Positions 1 through 4,116 of a stretch of DNA of 5,710 nt are shown in pieces. Positions within the stretch are counted from its first letter, which is position 1. Each line of letters starts with the position of its first letter. Source of the stretch: Patescibacteria group bacterium UBA1370 (GTDB lineage: Bacteria > Patescibacteriota > Microgenomatia > UBA1400 > PJMF01); assembly GCA_002306315.1 (NCBI GenBank), contig DBRK01000001.1, positions 26,739 through 32,448 of the forward strand, given 5' to 3'. The notes under the pieces were generated by a model that saw only the letters and a list, made by a program, of their open reading frames with translations, ran no database searches and was not told the origin of the DNA. The translations under genes and the position numbers were made by a program.

Positions 1-48
1 CTGTAGATTCCTGACCAAATTGGCCGGGTTCTACAGTTTTAATGTGTT

Positions 49-117
49 TTAGCTGCCTCAAGCAGCTAACTATTAGCCTCCAGATTCCCGGTGAGAGTTT
101 CCGAAAGCTAATAGTTA
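49..117. repeat. Two inverted repeats near the left edge
   Basis: Two stem-loops share sequence here. An 8-bp perfect stem (TTAGCTGC / GCAGCTAA, loop CTCAA) lies at 49-69. An 11-bp perfect inverted repeat, TAACTATTAGC at 67-77 and its complement at 107-117, overlaps the right arm of the first, so the two cannot form fully together. A third, weaker inverted repeat (CTGTAGA at 1-7, TCTACAG at 30-36) ends in TTTT. The second hairpin is followed by ACCGCCTTTTTG, so on the plus strand it could terminate a gene lying left of the window. No gene is visible to confirm that. Function is unknown; mutually exclusive stems can also occur in mobile-element ends or regulatory RNA. Confidence 0.5.
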
Positions 118-131
118 ACCGCCTTTTTGTT

Positions 132-189
132 TGTAATGTGCTGTCTCAATCTGTAATGTACTCCCAATTTGTAATGTGCCGCCTCAAAT
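132..189. repeat. Three short direct repeats (TGTAATGTRC), possible transposon end
   Basis: TGTAATGTGC occurs at 132-141, TGTAATGTAC at 152-161 and TGTAATGTGC at 170-179, spaced 20 and 18 bases apart. Each is followed by a C/T-rich stretch that ends in CAAT or CAAA. Multiple copies of a short motif beginning TGT are typical of transposase binding sites at insertion-sequence ends; IS481-group elements, for example, have TGT...ACA termini. That link is from general knowledge. No transposase and no matching inverted end occur in the window, so this would be one end of an element lying mostly outside, or a relic. The 18-20 base spacing, three copies and degenerate spacers do not fit a CRISPR array. 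Confidence 0.45.
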
Positions 190-219
190 AGATGAGGGTC
201 GAGTTTTAACCAACCTGAT

Positions 220-287
220 AACTGGCGTTTTTGATTATGAGCCGAGCTTTGCGTCAACCGCGAGGCGAATAATCAACAACGCCAGTT
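220..287. repeat. 19-bp near-perfect inverted repeat next to the tRNA gene
   Basis: The 19 bases at 220-238 are the reverse complement of 269-287 with one mismatch (arms begin AACTGGCG and end CGCCAGTT), and they enclose a 30-base loop. The right arm stops three bases from the tRNA 3' end at 290, so on the minus strand a long hairpin would follow the tRNA immediately. It is not a classical terminator because no T-run follows the stem. It could be a tRNA 3' processing or termination structure, a miniature inverted-repeat element, or a relic of integration at the tRNA. I see no flanking target duplication. Confidence 0.6.
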
Positions 288-289
288 TG

Positions 290-363
290 TGGACCCTAAG
301 GGATTCGAACCCTTGGCCTCTTGTATGCAAAACAAGCGCTCTAGCCAACTGAGCTAAGGGCCC
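290..363 (-). tRNA. tRNA-Ala (anticodon UGC)
   Basis: The minus strand folds into a complete 74-nt cloverleaf. The acceptor stem is GGGCCCT / AGGGTCC, the D-arm stem GCTC / GAGC, the anticodon stem CTTGT / ACAAG around the loop TTTGCAT, the variable loop AGGCC, and the T-arm AAGGG-TTCGAAT-CCCTT. The anticodon is TGC, for alanine. The third acceptor pair is G:T, the G3:U70 wobble that alanyl-tRNA synthetase recognises, which confirms the identity independently. The discriminator base is A. The 3' CCA is not encoded (CAA follows), so a CCA-adding enzyme is needed. A promoter lies about 110 bp upstream, and a long inverted repeat begins three bases downstream. Confidence 0.97.
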
Positions 364-412
364 GAATCAGGTTCCCAGCGTCTTATCTATCTCAAAAATA
401 ATGCGTTGAGGG

Positions 413-439
413 ATTTCATCGGCATGGGCCGGATGAAAT
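413..439 (-). other. Bulged hairpin in the tRNA leader
   Basis: On the minus strand ATTTCAT and CGGC pair with GCCG and ATGAAAT around a CCAT loop, with a single bulged C: 11 base pairs in all. It lies about 50 nt upstream of the tRNA 5' end, inside the transcript expected from the promoter at 477-505. A TTATTTTTGAG stretch follows about 11 nt later, which is too far for a standard terminator. It may be a precursor-tRNA leader structure or a small independent RNA. Confidence 0.4.
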
Positions 440-476
440 ATCAAAAAATGTAATTTGTCTCCCGAACAGGATTAGG

Positions 477-505
477 ATTATAGAACACCGTTTTCAGGTT
501 TGCAA
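477..505 (-). promoter_or_regulatory. Sigma70-type promoter for the tRNA-Ala transcript
   Basis: The minus strand reads TTGCAA (500-505), a 17-base spacer, then a perfect TATAAT (477-482). Transcription would start near 470 and give a leader of roughly 105 nt before the tRNA. No coding sequence lies between, so the tRNA and the leader hairpin are the likely products. The remaining sequence between the tRNA and the gene ending at 635 shows nothing else I can name. Confidence 0.65.
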
Positions 506-634
506 GGACGAGTTTAGCCTGGTGGAGCGTAGGGTTTGCTCTATGCGGCCGCCCGGTATATGTGAATGCAAATCATATGGTTTGGTTTTTCGTCTCCGTT
601 TCCTTGTTAGGAGAAGCAATTAAGCACTAATTAC

Positions 635-1186
635 CTAATCTGTTCTACCCGTTCTCAAGCCTCTCTGAACCCCATCACCAGCTCTTTTTACTGTTTTGAC
701 TGCTGCATATGTGGCTGTTTCGGTAATTTCAGCAATGGCATCAGCAATAGCTTCCAGAAGGCCATCTATGATCCCCACAATGGTTTCCATAGGAAGTGCA
801 ACTGCATGCCTGGCCTTTAATTCTATTGCCAGCCTTAGTGCATGATCTTCAGCCGCCACCTGTGCCAATCGAAGTTCATACCCTCTAATTCGTTCTTCTA
901 GTTCTGCACCAGATCTAACACCAGGCTGCCTGGTTTTTGAGAAGGTATCGTACCAATCTCCAAACCTATTCTGATGCCGATTTATCCTAACACCTCCATT
1001 AGGTTGCCTATTAATTACTAATTCACCACCATTGGATCCTTCGGCTTCTGTATGAACGGCTCTCAAACTTGTACCTGGAGATAATCTTCCGCCAGCCCCG
1101 TCCGGTCTTGAATTAATGAGTTCCTGTAATTCTTCTGGACTCAGCGATCCGAGATTTTGATATGCCTCTCTTCTTGAATTTGACAT
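635..1186 (-). CDS. Hypothetical protein, 183 aa, helical C-terminal half
   Basis: I do not recognise a family. The ATG start is well supported: AAAGGA lies 7 bases upstream, and TATAAT/TATAGT promoter elements sit behind it. Residues 1-25 are predicted helical (SPEELQELI). Residues 26-75 are Gly/Pro/Asn-rich and probably disordered, with a small internal repeat (INRQPNGG, INRHQN at about 58-73). Residues 94-130 form a long charged helix with coiled-coil character. Residues 131-166 form a hydrophobic or amphipathic helix (METIVGIIDGLLEAIADAIAEI) interrupted by Asp/Glu, so a true membrane span is unlikely. The tail is basic (KRAGDGVQRGLRTGRTD). There are no cysteines and no signal peptide. Codons such as AGA and CTA, and lower GC than the neighbouring genes, suggest a different history or weak expression. 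It ends with TAG; no clear terminator follows. Confidence 0.75.
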   Translation of the reverse strand: MSNSRREAYQNLGSLSPEELQELINSRPDGAGGRLSPGTSLRAVHTEAEGSNGGELVINRQPNGGVRINRHQNRFGDWYDTFSKTRQPGVRSGAELEERIRGYELRLAQVAAEDHALRLAIELKARHAVALPMETIVGIIDGLLEAIADAIAEITETATYAAVKTVKRAGDGVQRGLRTGRTD

Positions 1187-1212
1187 AATTTGTTCCTTTC
1201 TGTGTATGTATG

Positions 1213-1251
1213 ATTATACTATACTATATTAGTTATTGGTATTTCCTACAA
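1213..1251 (-). promoter_or_regulatory. Promoter region with tandem -10 elements for the 183-aa gene
   Basis: The minus strand holds overlapping -10-like hexamers in TATAGTATAGTATAAT (1213-1228). TTGTAG at 1246-1251 is placed exactly 17 bases before the first TATAGT (1223-1228), a plausible -35/-10 pair. The perfect TATAAT at 1213-1218 has no good -35 at its own spacing. The resulting leader of about 20-30 nt contains the AAAGGA ribosome binding site. It fills the 68-bp gap after the upstream 289-aa gene, showing that the 183-aa gene is probably transcribed separately. Confidence 0.55.
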
Positions 1252-1254
1252 AAA

Positions 1255-2124
1255 CTATCCAATTTCCAAACTTGCCCCCAGGGGAGATCCTGCGGGCACG
1301 CTGTCGACCGCTTGGTCAGCAGCTGCATAGAGAGCATTAGCCCGAGCCTCACCAACATACTTAACCACCACCATCTGTTCTTTAGCCTGATTCAAGGCAT
1401 TGTGGCCAGAAATGATATTCCTGGCTATCTGCACATTCCACTTGGCCAAAGTTTCCAGAAGCGACCCGGCATCAGCAGAGCCTTCTGCAGCCCACTCCTC
1501 AATCAGAGCCAGCGGTATAGAAACATTGAAAGGCAGGGCGTGTTTTTGCTGGAATTCGTCCCGCTGCTCCTCCTTAACAACATGCGAACCAGCATAATCA
1601 ACCAGGATTGATAGCGAGTCATGCGTGGCTTCCATGCCGGGACGCAACGGTTGTTTGCCCAAATCCCCCTGATTAAGAAGTGACAACAGCACATCTTCAA
1701 TGGAGCCATCAAAATTCAGTGCCTGGGTCAAAGCCGCACAAGCTCCGCAGTGTTCATGCACCTCTTTGTCCCGGTTGGCAAGATCATCATGCAAACGCTC
1801 GTCTATGCAATGAAAATAATAGCCTTTGTTATGTAGCCACCGGTAAAAATCACCCATCTGCTCCAGCTCCTTCAGACTAAAGTCCACGCCGGCCACTTCT
1901 AAAACACCAACCTCTTCCGCAATCTCCTGAAGTGCCTTATCCCACACCGGATTGTCTGCGCCAAAAAGTCGCGGCAAACCGCCGCCGGCAGCAAAAAGAA
2001 TTTTCCTTTCAGACAAATCCTCCAAGTACGCGCGGGGATCTGCTTTTACTTTTTCCCACTGCTCTTTAACTGTTTCAACAATCTGTTGCAGCTCTTGCCG
2101 TGTGGGGTGCTGTTCTTGATGCAT
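1255..2124 (-). CDS. Carbonic-anhydrase-like putative metalloprotein, 289 aa
   Basis: The clearest signature lies at residues 103-130, with a CxDxR motif (C106, D108, R110) followed by H123-x-x-C126-G127 and C129. Beta-class carbonic anhydrases bind zinc through Cys, His and Cys in exactly these two motifs, with the Asp-Arg pair next to the site; cadmium carbonic anhydrases use a related Cys/His/Cys set. A role in CO2/bicarbonate interconversion, or another metal-dependent reaction, is therefore possible. The spacing is unusual: 12 residues separate R110 from H123, against roughly 50 in classical beta enzymes, and an extra His125 and Cys129 are present. Residues 1-40 form a charged helix, 41-60 hold a Gly-rich segment (AAGGGLPRLFG), and the C-terminal half is helical. 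There is no signal peptide, so it is probably cytoplasmic. The ATG start has only a weak binding site (GAAAG), with an in-frame TAG shortly upstream. A weak TATTAT lies at 2143-2148. Function is unproven. Confidence 0.8.
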   Translation of the reverse strand: MHQEQHPTRQELQQIVETVKEQWEKVKADPRAYLEDLSERKILFAAGGGLPRLFGADNPVWDKALQEIAEEVGVLEVAGVDFSLKELEQMGDFYRWLHNKGYYFHCIDERLHDDLANRDKEVHEHCGACAALTQALNFDGSIEDVLLSLLNQGDLGKQPLRPGMEATHDSLSILVDYAGSHVVKEEQRDEFQQKHALPFNVSIPLALIEEWAAEGSADAGSLLETLAKWNVQIARNIISGHNALNQAKEQMVVVKYVGEARANALYAAADQAVDSVPAGSPLGASLEIG

Positions 2125-2181
2125 AACTCTGCTTTCTATCTAATAATATTTTTTCCTTTGAAATTTTAACGGCAGGGGCAC

Positions 2182-2209
2182 AAAAAAAACAGGGCTGTAT
2201 AAAAGCCCT
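2182..2209 (-). terminator. Intrinsic terminator after the 201-aa gene
   Basis: The minus strand forms a 6-bp stem, AGGGCT / AGCCCT, with a 7-base loop, followed by G and eight T residues. It begins only 7 bases past the stop codon of the gene ending at 2216. It separates that gene transcriptionally from the carbonic-anhydrase-like gene downstream. Confidence 0.8.
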
Positions 2210-2215
2210 ATTAGA

Positions 2216-2821
2216 TTACTTCAAAATTCCCACCTGCTTGAGCATCTGCCGGTTGCGCTCTTTCATTTCTTCAGGCAACTCGCCTTCTTCCTCAAATTCA
2301 AATGGCAAAGCATCCTTGCCGGCCAAACCGGCATAGTGGGCAATCTGCGGCTCGAGTACTTGGCGGACGGTTTTTTCATCAGCGTCCCCGATCCAATCGG
2401 CGCTAATCAGGTAATGGCCGAGGTGATAGGTCTGCTCGCCGCCCCCCAGAGTGAAAGCAATTTTGGTGGCCAAATGCATGCCCTGCGGGCGCACCATATG
2501 GCCGCGGATGCTGTGATCAAGTTCTTGGGGATCTGCGAAAGGAATGTTGCCCGCATAAAGAAGTCCATGCTGGTCAGCAAGCACTTGCAGGTGCTGCTGG
2601 GCGCTGGCATTGACCTGCTCCCAGTTGGCCAAATCAAGTTTTTCCTTAATCCAAGCGTCTTCTTCTGAAGCGGCAATCCGCAAGTCATCTCCAAGGTATT
2701 TCTTGAGGATATTGACCGCTTCACCAAAGCTTTCCAGCTTGAAACCGCCGCCCACAAAGGCAAGACGGGTGCCTTCATTGATTTGCACGCCTTCGTCGCC
2801 GGATGTGATAACAAAAACCAT
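2216..2821 (-). CDS. Hypothetical protein, 201 aa, His-rich centre and acidic segment
   Basis: I do not recognise a family. I chose the ATG at 2821. A GTG four codons upstream is possible, but it overlaps the strong GAGGAGG binding site, which lies only 3 bases from the ATG. The N-terminus (MVFVITSGDEG) looks like a buried beta strand, followed by a glycine turn (FVGGGF, 22-27) and a helix (33-42). Residues 100-140 are His-rich, with H103, H108, H116, H133 and H136, the last two in a YHLGHY motif that could bind a metal. Residues 174-188 are strongly acidic (FEFEEEGELPEEMKE), and the C-terminal helix is basic. There are no cysteines, signal peptide or membrane span, so it is probably a soluble cytoplasmic protein. 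It has its own extended -10 promoter and terminator. Lying beside a putative metalloenzyme is suggestive but does not show a functional link. Confidence 0.8.
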   Translation of the reverse strand: MVFVITSGDEGVQINEGTRLAFVGGGFKLESFGEAVNILKKYLGDDLRIAASEEDAWIKEKLDLANWEQVNASAQQHLQVLADQHGLLYAGNIPFADPQELDHSIRGHMVRPQGMHLATKIAFTLGGGEQTYHLGHYLISADWIGDADEKTVRQVLEPQIAHYAGLAGKDALPFEFEEEGELPEEMKERNRQMLKQVGILK

Positions 2822-2863
2822 ATGCCTCCTCACGGCTGTCCTTACCTCTGGGGCAGAGAGCTT

Positions 2864-2872
2864 ATTATACCA
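2864..2872 (-). promoter_or_regulatory. Extended -10 promoter of the 201-aa gene
   Basis: The minus strand reads TGGTATAAT, a perfect TATAAT (2864-2869) preceded by TGn (2870-2872), the extended -10 form that can work without a good -35. No TTGACA-like element occurs at the right distance. The expected leader of about 35 nt carries the GAGGAGG ribosome binding site. Confidence 0.65.
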
Positions 2873-2957
2873 TAAATCAGGCTAAATTTGGTGATTGGGG
2901 CCGGTTGGTTGGTTTTTAAAAAATTGAAAAGGAAAAAATGGCGCGTTTTGGAAAAGC

Positions 2958-2988
2958 AAAAAAACAGCCCCGCCGGTTAAGGCGGGGC
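2958..2988 (-). terminator. Strong intrinsic terminator after the membrane peptide ORF
   Basis: A perfect 8-bp GC stem (GCCCCGCC / GGCGGGGC, 6-base loop) is followed on the minus strand by TG and seven T residues. It lies 18 bases past the TGA of the ORF ending at 3006. Its presence argues that this region is transcribed leftward, whether the product is the small protein or a structured RNA. Confidence 0.85.
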
Positions 2989-3005
2989 GGTTGGGTCGGG
3001 AGGGG

Positions 3006-3197
3006 TCAAGGCCTGCAGACCCCTAGGGGGGTCTGCAGGGCGTCCGGCAGCCCCGGCTGACAAGCCGGGACCGGCAGCCCCTCGAGCCACCCGATTACCT
3101 CCGGGTGGCTGAGGATAATGATCGCCGCCGCGATGGCGGCGACGATCATAACAATGATGAGGGCGAGCCGCGGCTCGCCCTCTTTAAAATCAAACAT
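3006..3197 (-). CDS. Putative small single-pass membrane protein, 63 aa
   Basis: I do not recognise a family. Of two adjacent ATG codons I chose the second (3197), because GGGAGGA gives it a 4-base spacing, against 1 base for the first (3200). The first 10 residues are charged (MFDFKEGEPR). Residues 11-30 are one clear transmembrane segment (LALIIVMIVAAIAAAIIILS). The tail of about 33 residues is Pro-rich with two cysteines near positions 46 and 61, which could form a disulfide if exposed outside the membrane. Almost the whole coding sequence is made of inverted repeats, including a perfect 24-bp palindrome encoding EGEPRLAL. It ends with TGA, unlike the TAG/TAA of every other gene here. The binding site, membrane segment and downstream terminator support a real gene. 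The alternative is an accidental ORF over a structured RNA or DNA element. Confidence 0.55.
   Translation of the reverse strand: MFDFKEGEPRLALIIVMIVAAIAAAIIILSHPEVIGWLEGLPVPACQPGLPDALQTPLGVCRP
3012..3039. repeat. Perfect 12-bp hairpin
   Basis: CCTGCAGACCCC at 3012-3023 and its exact complement at 3028-3039 enclose the 4-base loop TAGG. It encodes the last residues of the 63-aa ORF. It carries no T-run of its own and sits just ahead of the true terminator. Confidence 0.85.
3052..3113. repeat. Two further hairpins inside the small ORF
   Basis: The first is CCCGGCT / AGCCGGG (3052-3058 with 3063-3069, loop GACA). The second is AGCCACCCG / CGGGTGGCT (3085-3093 with 3102-3110, 8-base loop), extended by CTC/GAG at 3081-3083 and 3111-3113 with one bulged G. 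The segment CCGGCAGCCCC also occurs twice as a direct repeat (about 3044-3054 and 3071-3081), flanking the first hairpin. Confidence 0.75.
3118..3149. repeat. Hairpin over the transmembrane-coding segment
   Basis: ATGATCG (3118-3124) pairs with CGATCAT (3143-3149), and CCGCC (3125-3129) pairs with GGCGG (3135-3139), leaving a 5-base loop and a 3-base bulge: 12 pairs in total. It overlaps the codons for the Ala/Ile-rich membrane helix. Confidence 0.65.
3159..3182. repeat. Perfect 24-bp palindrome
   Basis: The 12 bases at 3159-3170 (GAGGGCGAGCCG) are followed directly by their exact reverse complement at 3171-3182. It lies about 12 bases into the 63-aa ORF. In DNA it could be a dimeric-protein binding site or a cruciform. 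In RNA it could limit ribosome loading at the start codon. Confidence 0.85.
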
Positions 3198-3222
3198 CAT
3201 TCCTCCCGGAGAGCCTAGATTT

Positions 3223-3358
3223 TCTCAGCCGCAGCGCAATCGCAGCAGCCGAGAAGGCCCTCCAGCCGCAAGTTTCCTTATATAATTAGAAAACCTAGGG
3301 CTGAAGGGCTAATCCAAGACTCGTGTTAAAGAGCTAGATTACAAGTAATCCAACTCTT
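3223..3358. other. Three consecutive imperfect stem-loops between divergent genes
   Basis: Three stems follow one another in the non-coding gap. The first pairs 3223-3236 with 3241-3254 (11 of 14 positions, loop CAAT). The second pairs 3256-3267 with 3299-3310 (GGCCCTCCAGCC with GGCTGAAGGGCT: ten Watson-Crick pairs, one G:T and one mismatch) around an A/T-rich 31-base loop containing TATAATTA. The third pairs 3329-3341 with 3346-3358 (11 of 13, loop CAAG). None has a good T-run, so they are not obvious terminators. They may be the leader of the leftward 63-aa transcript, an independent structured RNA, or DNA-level sites. The rest of the gap (3359-3430) is plain A/T-rich sequence. Confidence 0.5.
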
Positions 3359-3433
3359 CATTATTCCACATTTTATCTAAATTGTCAATATTATAGGACT
3401 ATATACTTAAATGATTAGCCATGCATTTAACTA

Positions 3434-3462
3434 TTGAAATTTTCTTGCCATTAACCTATAGT
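3434..3462 (+). promoter_or_regulatory. Sigma70-type promoter of the 78-aa gene
   Basis: TTGAAA (3434-3439), a 17-base spacer, and TATAGT (3457-3462). Transcription would start near 3469, leaving a leader of about 18 nt before the ATG. The good match is the main reason to accept the small downstream ORF as a gene. Confidence 0.65.
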
Positions 3463-3486
3463 TAGAGAGAGTATTAGATATAGGAT

Positions 3487-3723
3487 ATGAGAATCAATTT
3501 CTCATTAATGAGTGTTATGGACCTAATTGATAAATGGACTACTCGTAGGAGAGACAGAAGTGTGGGTGGGCATACCATTGTAAGACCGGAAACACCCGGT
3601 GAAGCAGATGCAGCCCAGCTCACAGAGATGGCAGAAAAGCTTAGAAGAGAAGCGGAAGCAGCTGCAGGTACAATGTCAAAAGCTGATCAAGAAGCATACG
3701 ACCGGCGCAGAGGCAGAATTTAG
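3487..3723 (+). CDS. Hypothetical small basic helical protein, 78 aa
   Basis: I do not recognise a family. The start is uncertain. The ATG at 3487 has only AGG two bases upstream; ATG codons at 3508 and 3517 are possible later starts, also without a clear binding site. Residues 9-20 form a short amphipathic helix (SVMDLIDKWTTR), followed by a basic cluster (RRRDR). Residues 36-72 form a long Ala/Glu-rich helix (EADAAQLTEMAEKLRREAEAAAG), and the end is basic (YDRRRGRI). There are no cysteines, signal peptide or membrane span. AGA-rich codons and an A/T-rich upstream region set it apart from the GC-rich genes nearby, as with the 183-aa gene. It is the only gene on the plus strand, with its own promoter and a shared terminator. 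Confidence 0.6.
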   Translation: MRINFSLMSVMDLIDKWTTRRRDRSVGGHTIVRPETPGEADAAQLTEMAEKLRREAEAAAGTMSKADQEAYDRRRGRI

Positions 3724-3725
3724 AT

Positions 3726-3759
3726 AAAAAAAATAATTTTGCCAAAATACGATTTTTTT
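3726..3759. terminator. A/T-rich bidirectional terminator between convergent genes
   Basis: An inverted repeat joins AAAAAAAT (3727-3734) to ATTTTTTT (3752-3759), with an inner ATTTT / AAAAT stem and a GCC loop. Read in either direction it ends in a T-run, and it begins 3 bases after the 78-aa stop codon. The stem is weak (almost no GC), but the symmetry and position between two converging genes fit a shared terminator. Confidence 0.5.
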
Positions 3760-3792
3760 GTCTTACTTGTCAAATTTAATTAAGTTTTTCCG

Positions 3793-3966
3793 CTACTCGT
3801 CCTCTTCATCCTCTTCCTCCACCATATTCTGAATGGACTGGAGGTACATTTTCATGTCCTGCTCTACTTTTTCCCAGTCGCCGTCCGCCTCGCGGATGGC
3901 ATTAAAGAGCAGATTCATGTCGATAAGTAGCTGGTCGTCGGTGACGATCATCCGTTGTTTTGCCAT
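3793..3966 (-). CDS. Hypothetical small protein, 57 aa, acidic tail
   Basis: I do not recognise a family. The ATG at 3966 is preferred over an ORF start further upstream (4026), because AAAAGG lies 7 bases before it and a promoter with its -10 at 3998-4003 starts transcription inside the longer frame. The protein begins with a short basic stretch (MAKQRM), continues as amphipathic helix (DDQLLIDMNLLFNAIREADGDWEKVEQDMKMYLQ, residues 10-43) and ends in VEEEDEEDE. There is no membrane segment or cysteine. Such a compact helical, acidic-tailed protein could be an adaptor or binding partner, but that is only a guess. It lies just downstream of rpsA on the same strand, yet is separated from it by a terminator and has its own promoter. 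Confidence 0.75.
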   Translation of the reverse strand: MAKQRMIVTDDQLLIDMNLLFNAIREADGDWEKVEQDMKMYLQSIQNMVEEEDEEDE

Positions 3967-3997
3967 ATTAAAACCTTTTCTAGTTCTTAATGTCGCT

Positions 3998-4026
3998 ATT
4001 GTACTGAAAAGCGGGCAAATACTCAA
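3998..4026 (-). promoter_or_regulatory. Promoter of the 57-aa gene
   Basis: The minus strand reads TTGAGT (4021-4026), a 17-base spacer and TACAAT (3998-4003). The predicted start near 3991 gives a leader of about 25 nt containing the AAAAGG ribosome binding site. Confidence 0.65.
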
Positions 4027-4067
4027 CTTTTCTGTCTGGAAAGGCTCAGGCCTACAACCCCTAATCC

Positions 4068-4096
4068 AAAAACCCCCGCACTATGGCGGGGGTTTT
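4068..4096 (-). terminator. Strong intrinsic terminator after rpsA
   Basis: CCCCCGC / GCGGGGG with a 6-base loop, flanked by A4-5 and T4, gives an 11-bp stem with a T-run in either direction. It starts 20 bases past the rpsA stop codon, so rpsA is its main client. Confidence 0.9.
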
Positions 4097-4116
4097 ATTT
4101 TGCAACAAAACAAAGT

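Noticed and set aside
1..110. Minus-strand gene fragment running off the left edge
   Set aside because: One frame is open for over 100 bases, but it has no start codon, no binding site and no recognisable protein, and it crosses the inverted repeats.
132..189. CRISPR array
   Set aside because: Only three short degenerate repeats at 18-20 base spacing, with no spacers of normal length and no cas gene.
364..470. Riboswitch or T-box leader
   Set aside because: The hairpin precedes a tRNA rather than a coding gene, and no T-box or known riboswitch core is visible.
1210..1611. 133-aa plus-strand frame
   Set aside because: Antisense to the 289-aa gene, with low-quality composition and no ribosome binding site.
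3281..3286. Plus-strand TATAAT as a promoter
   Set aside because: No -35 or extended -10 element at the right distance; it lies in the A/T-rich loop of a stem-loop.
3967..4026. Upstream extension of the 57-aa gene to 77 aa
   Set aside because: The extension covers the promoter elements, and the ATG at 3966 has the good ribosome binding site.
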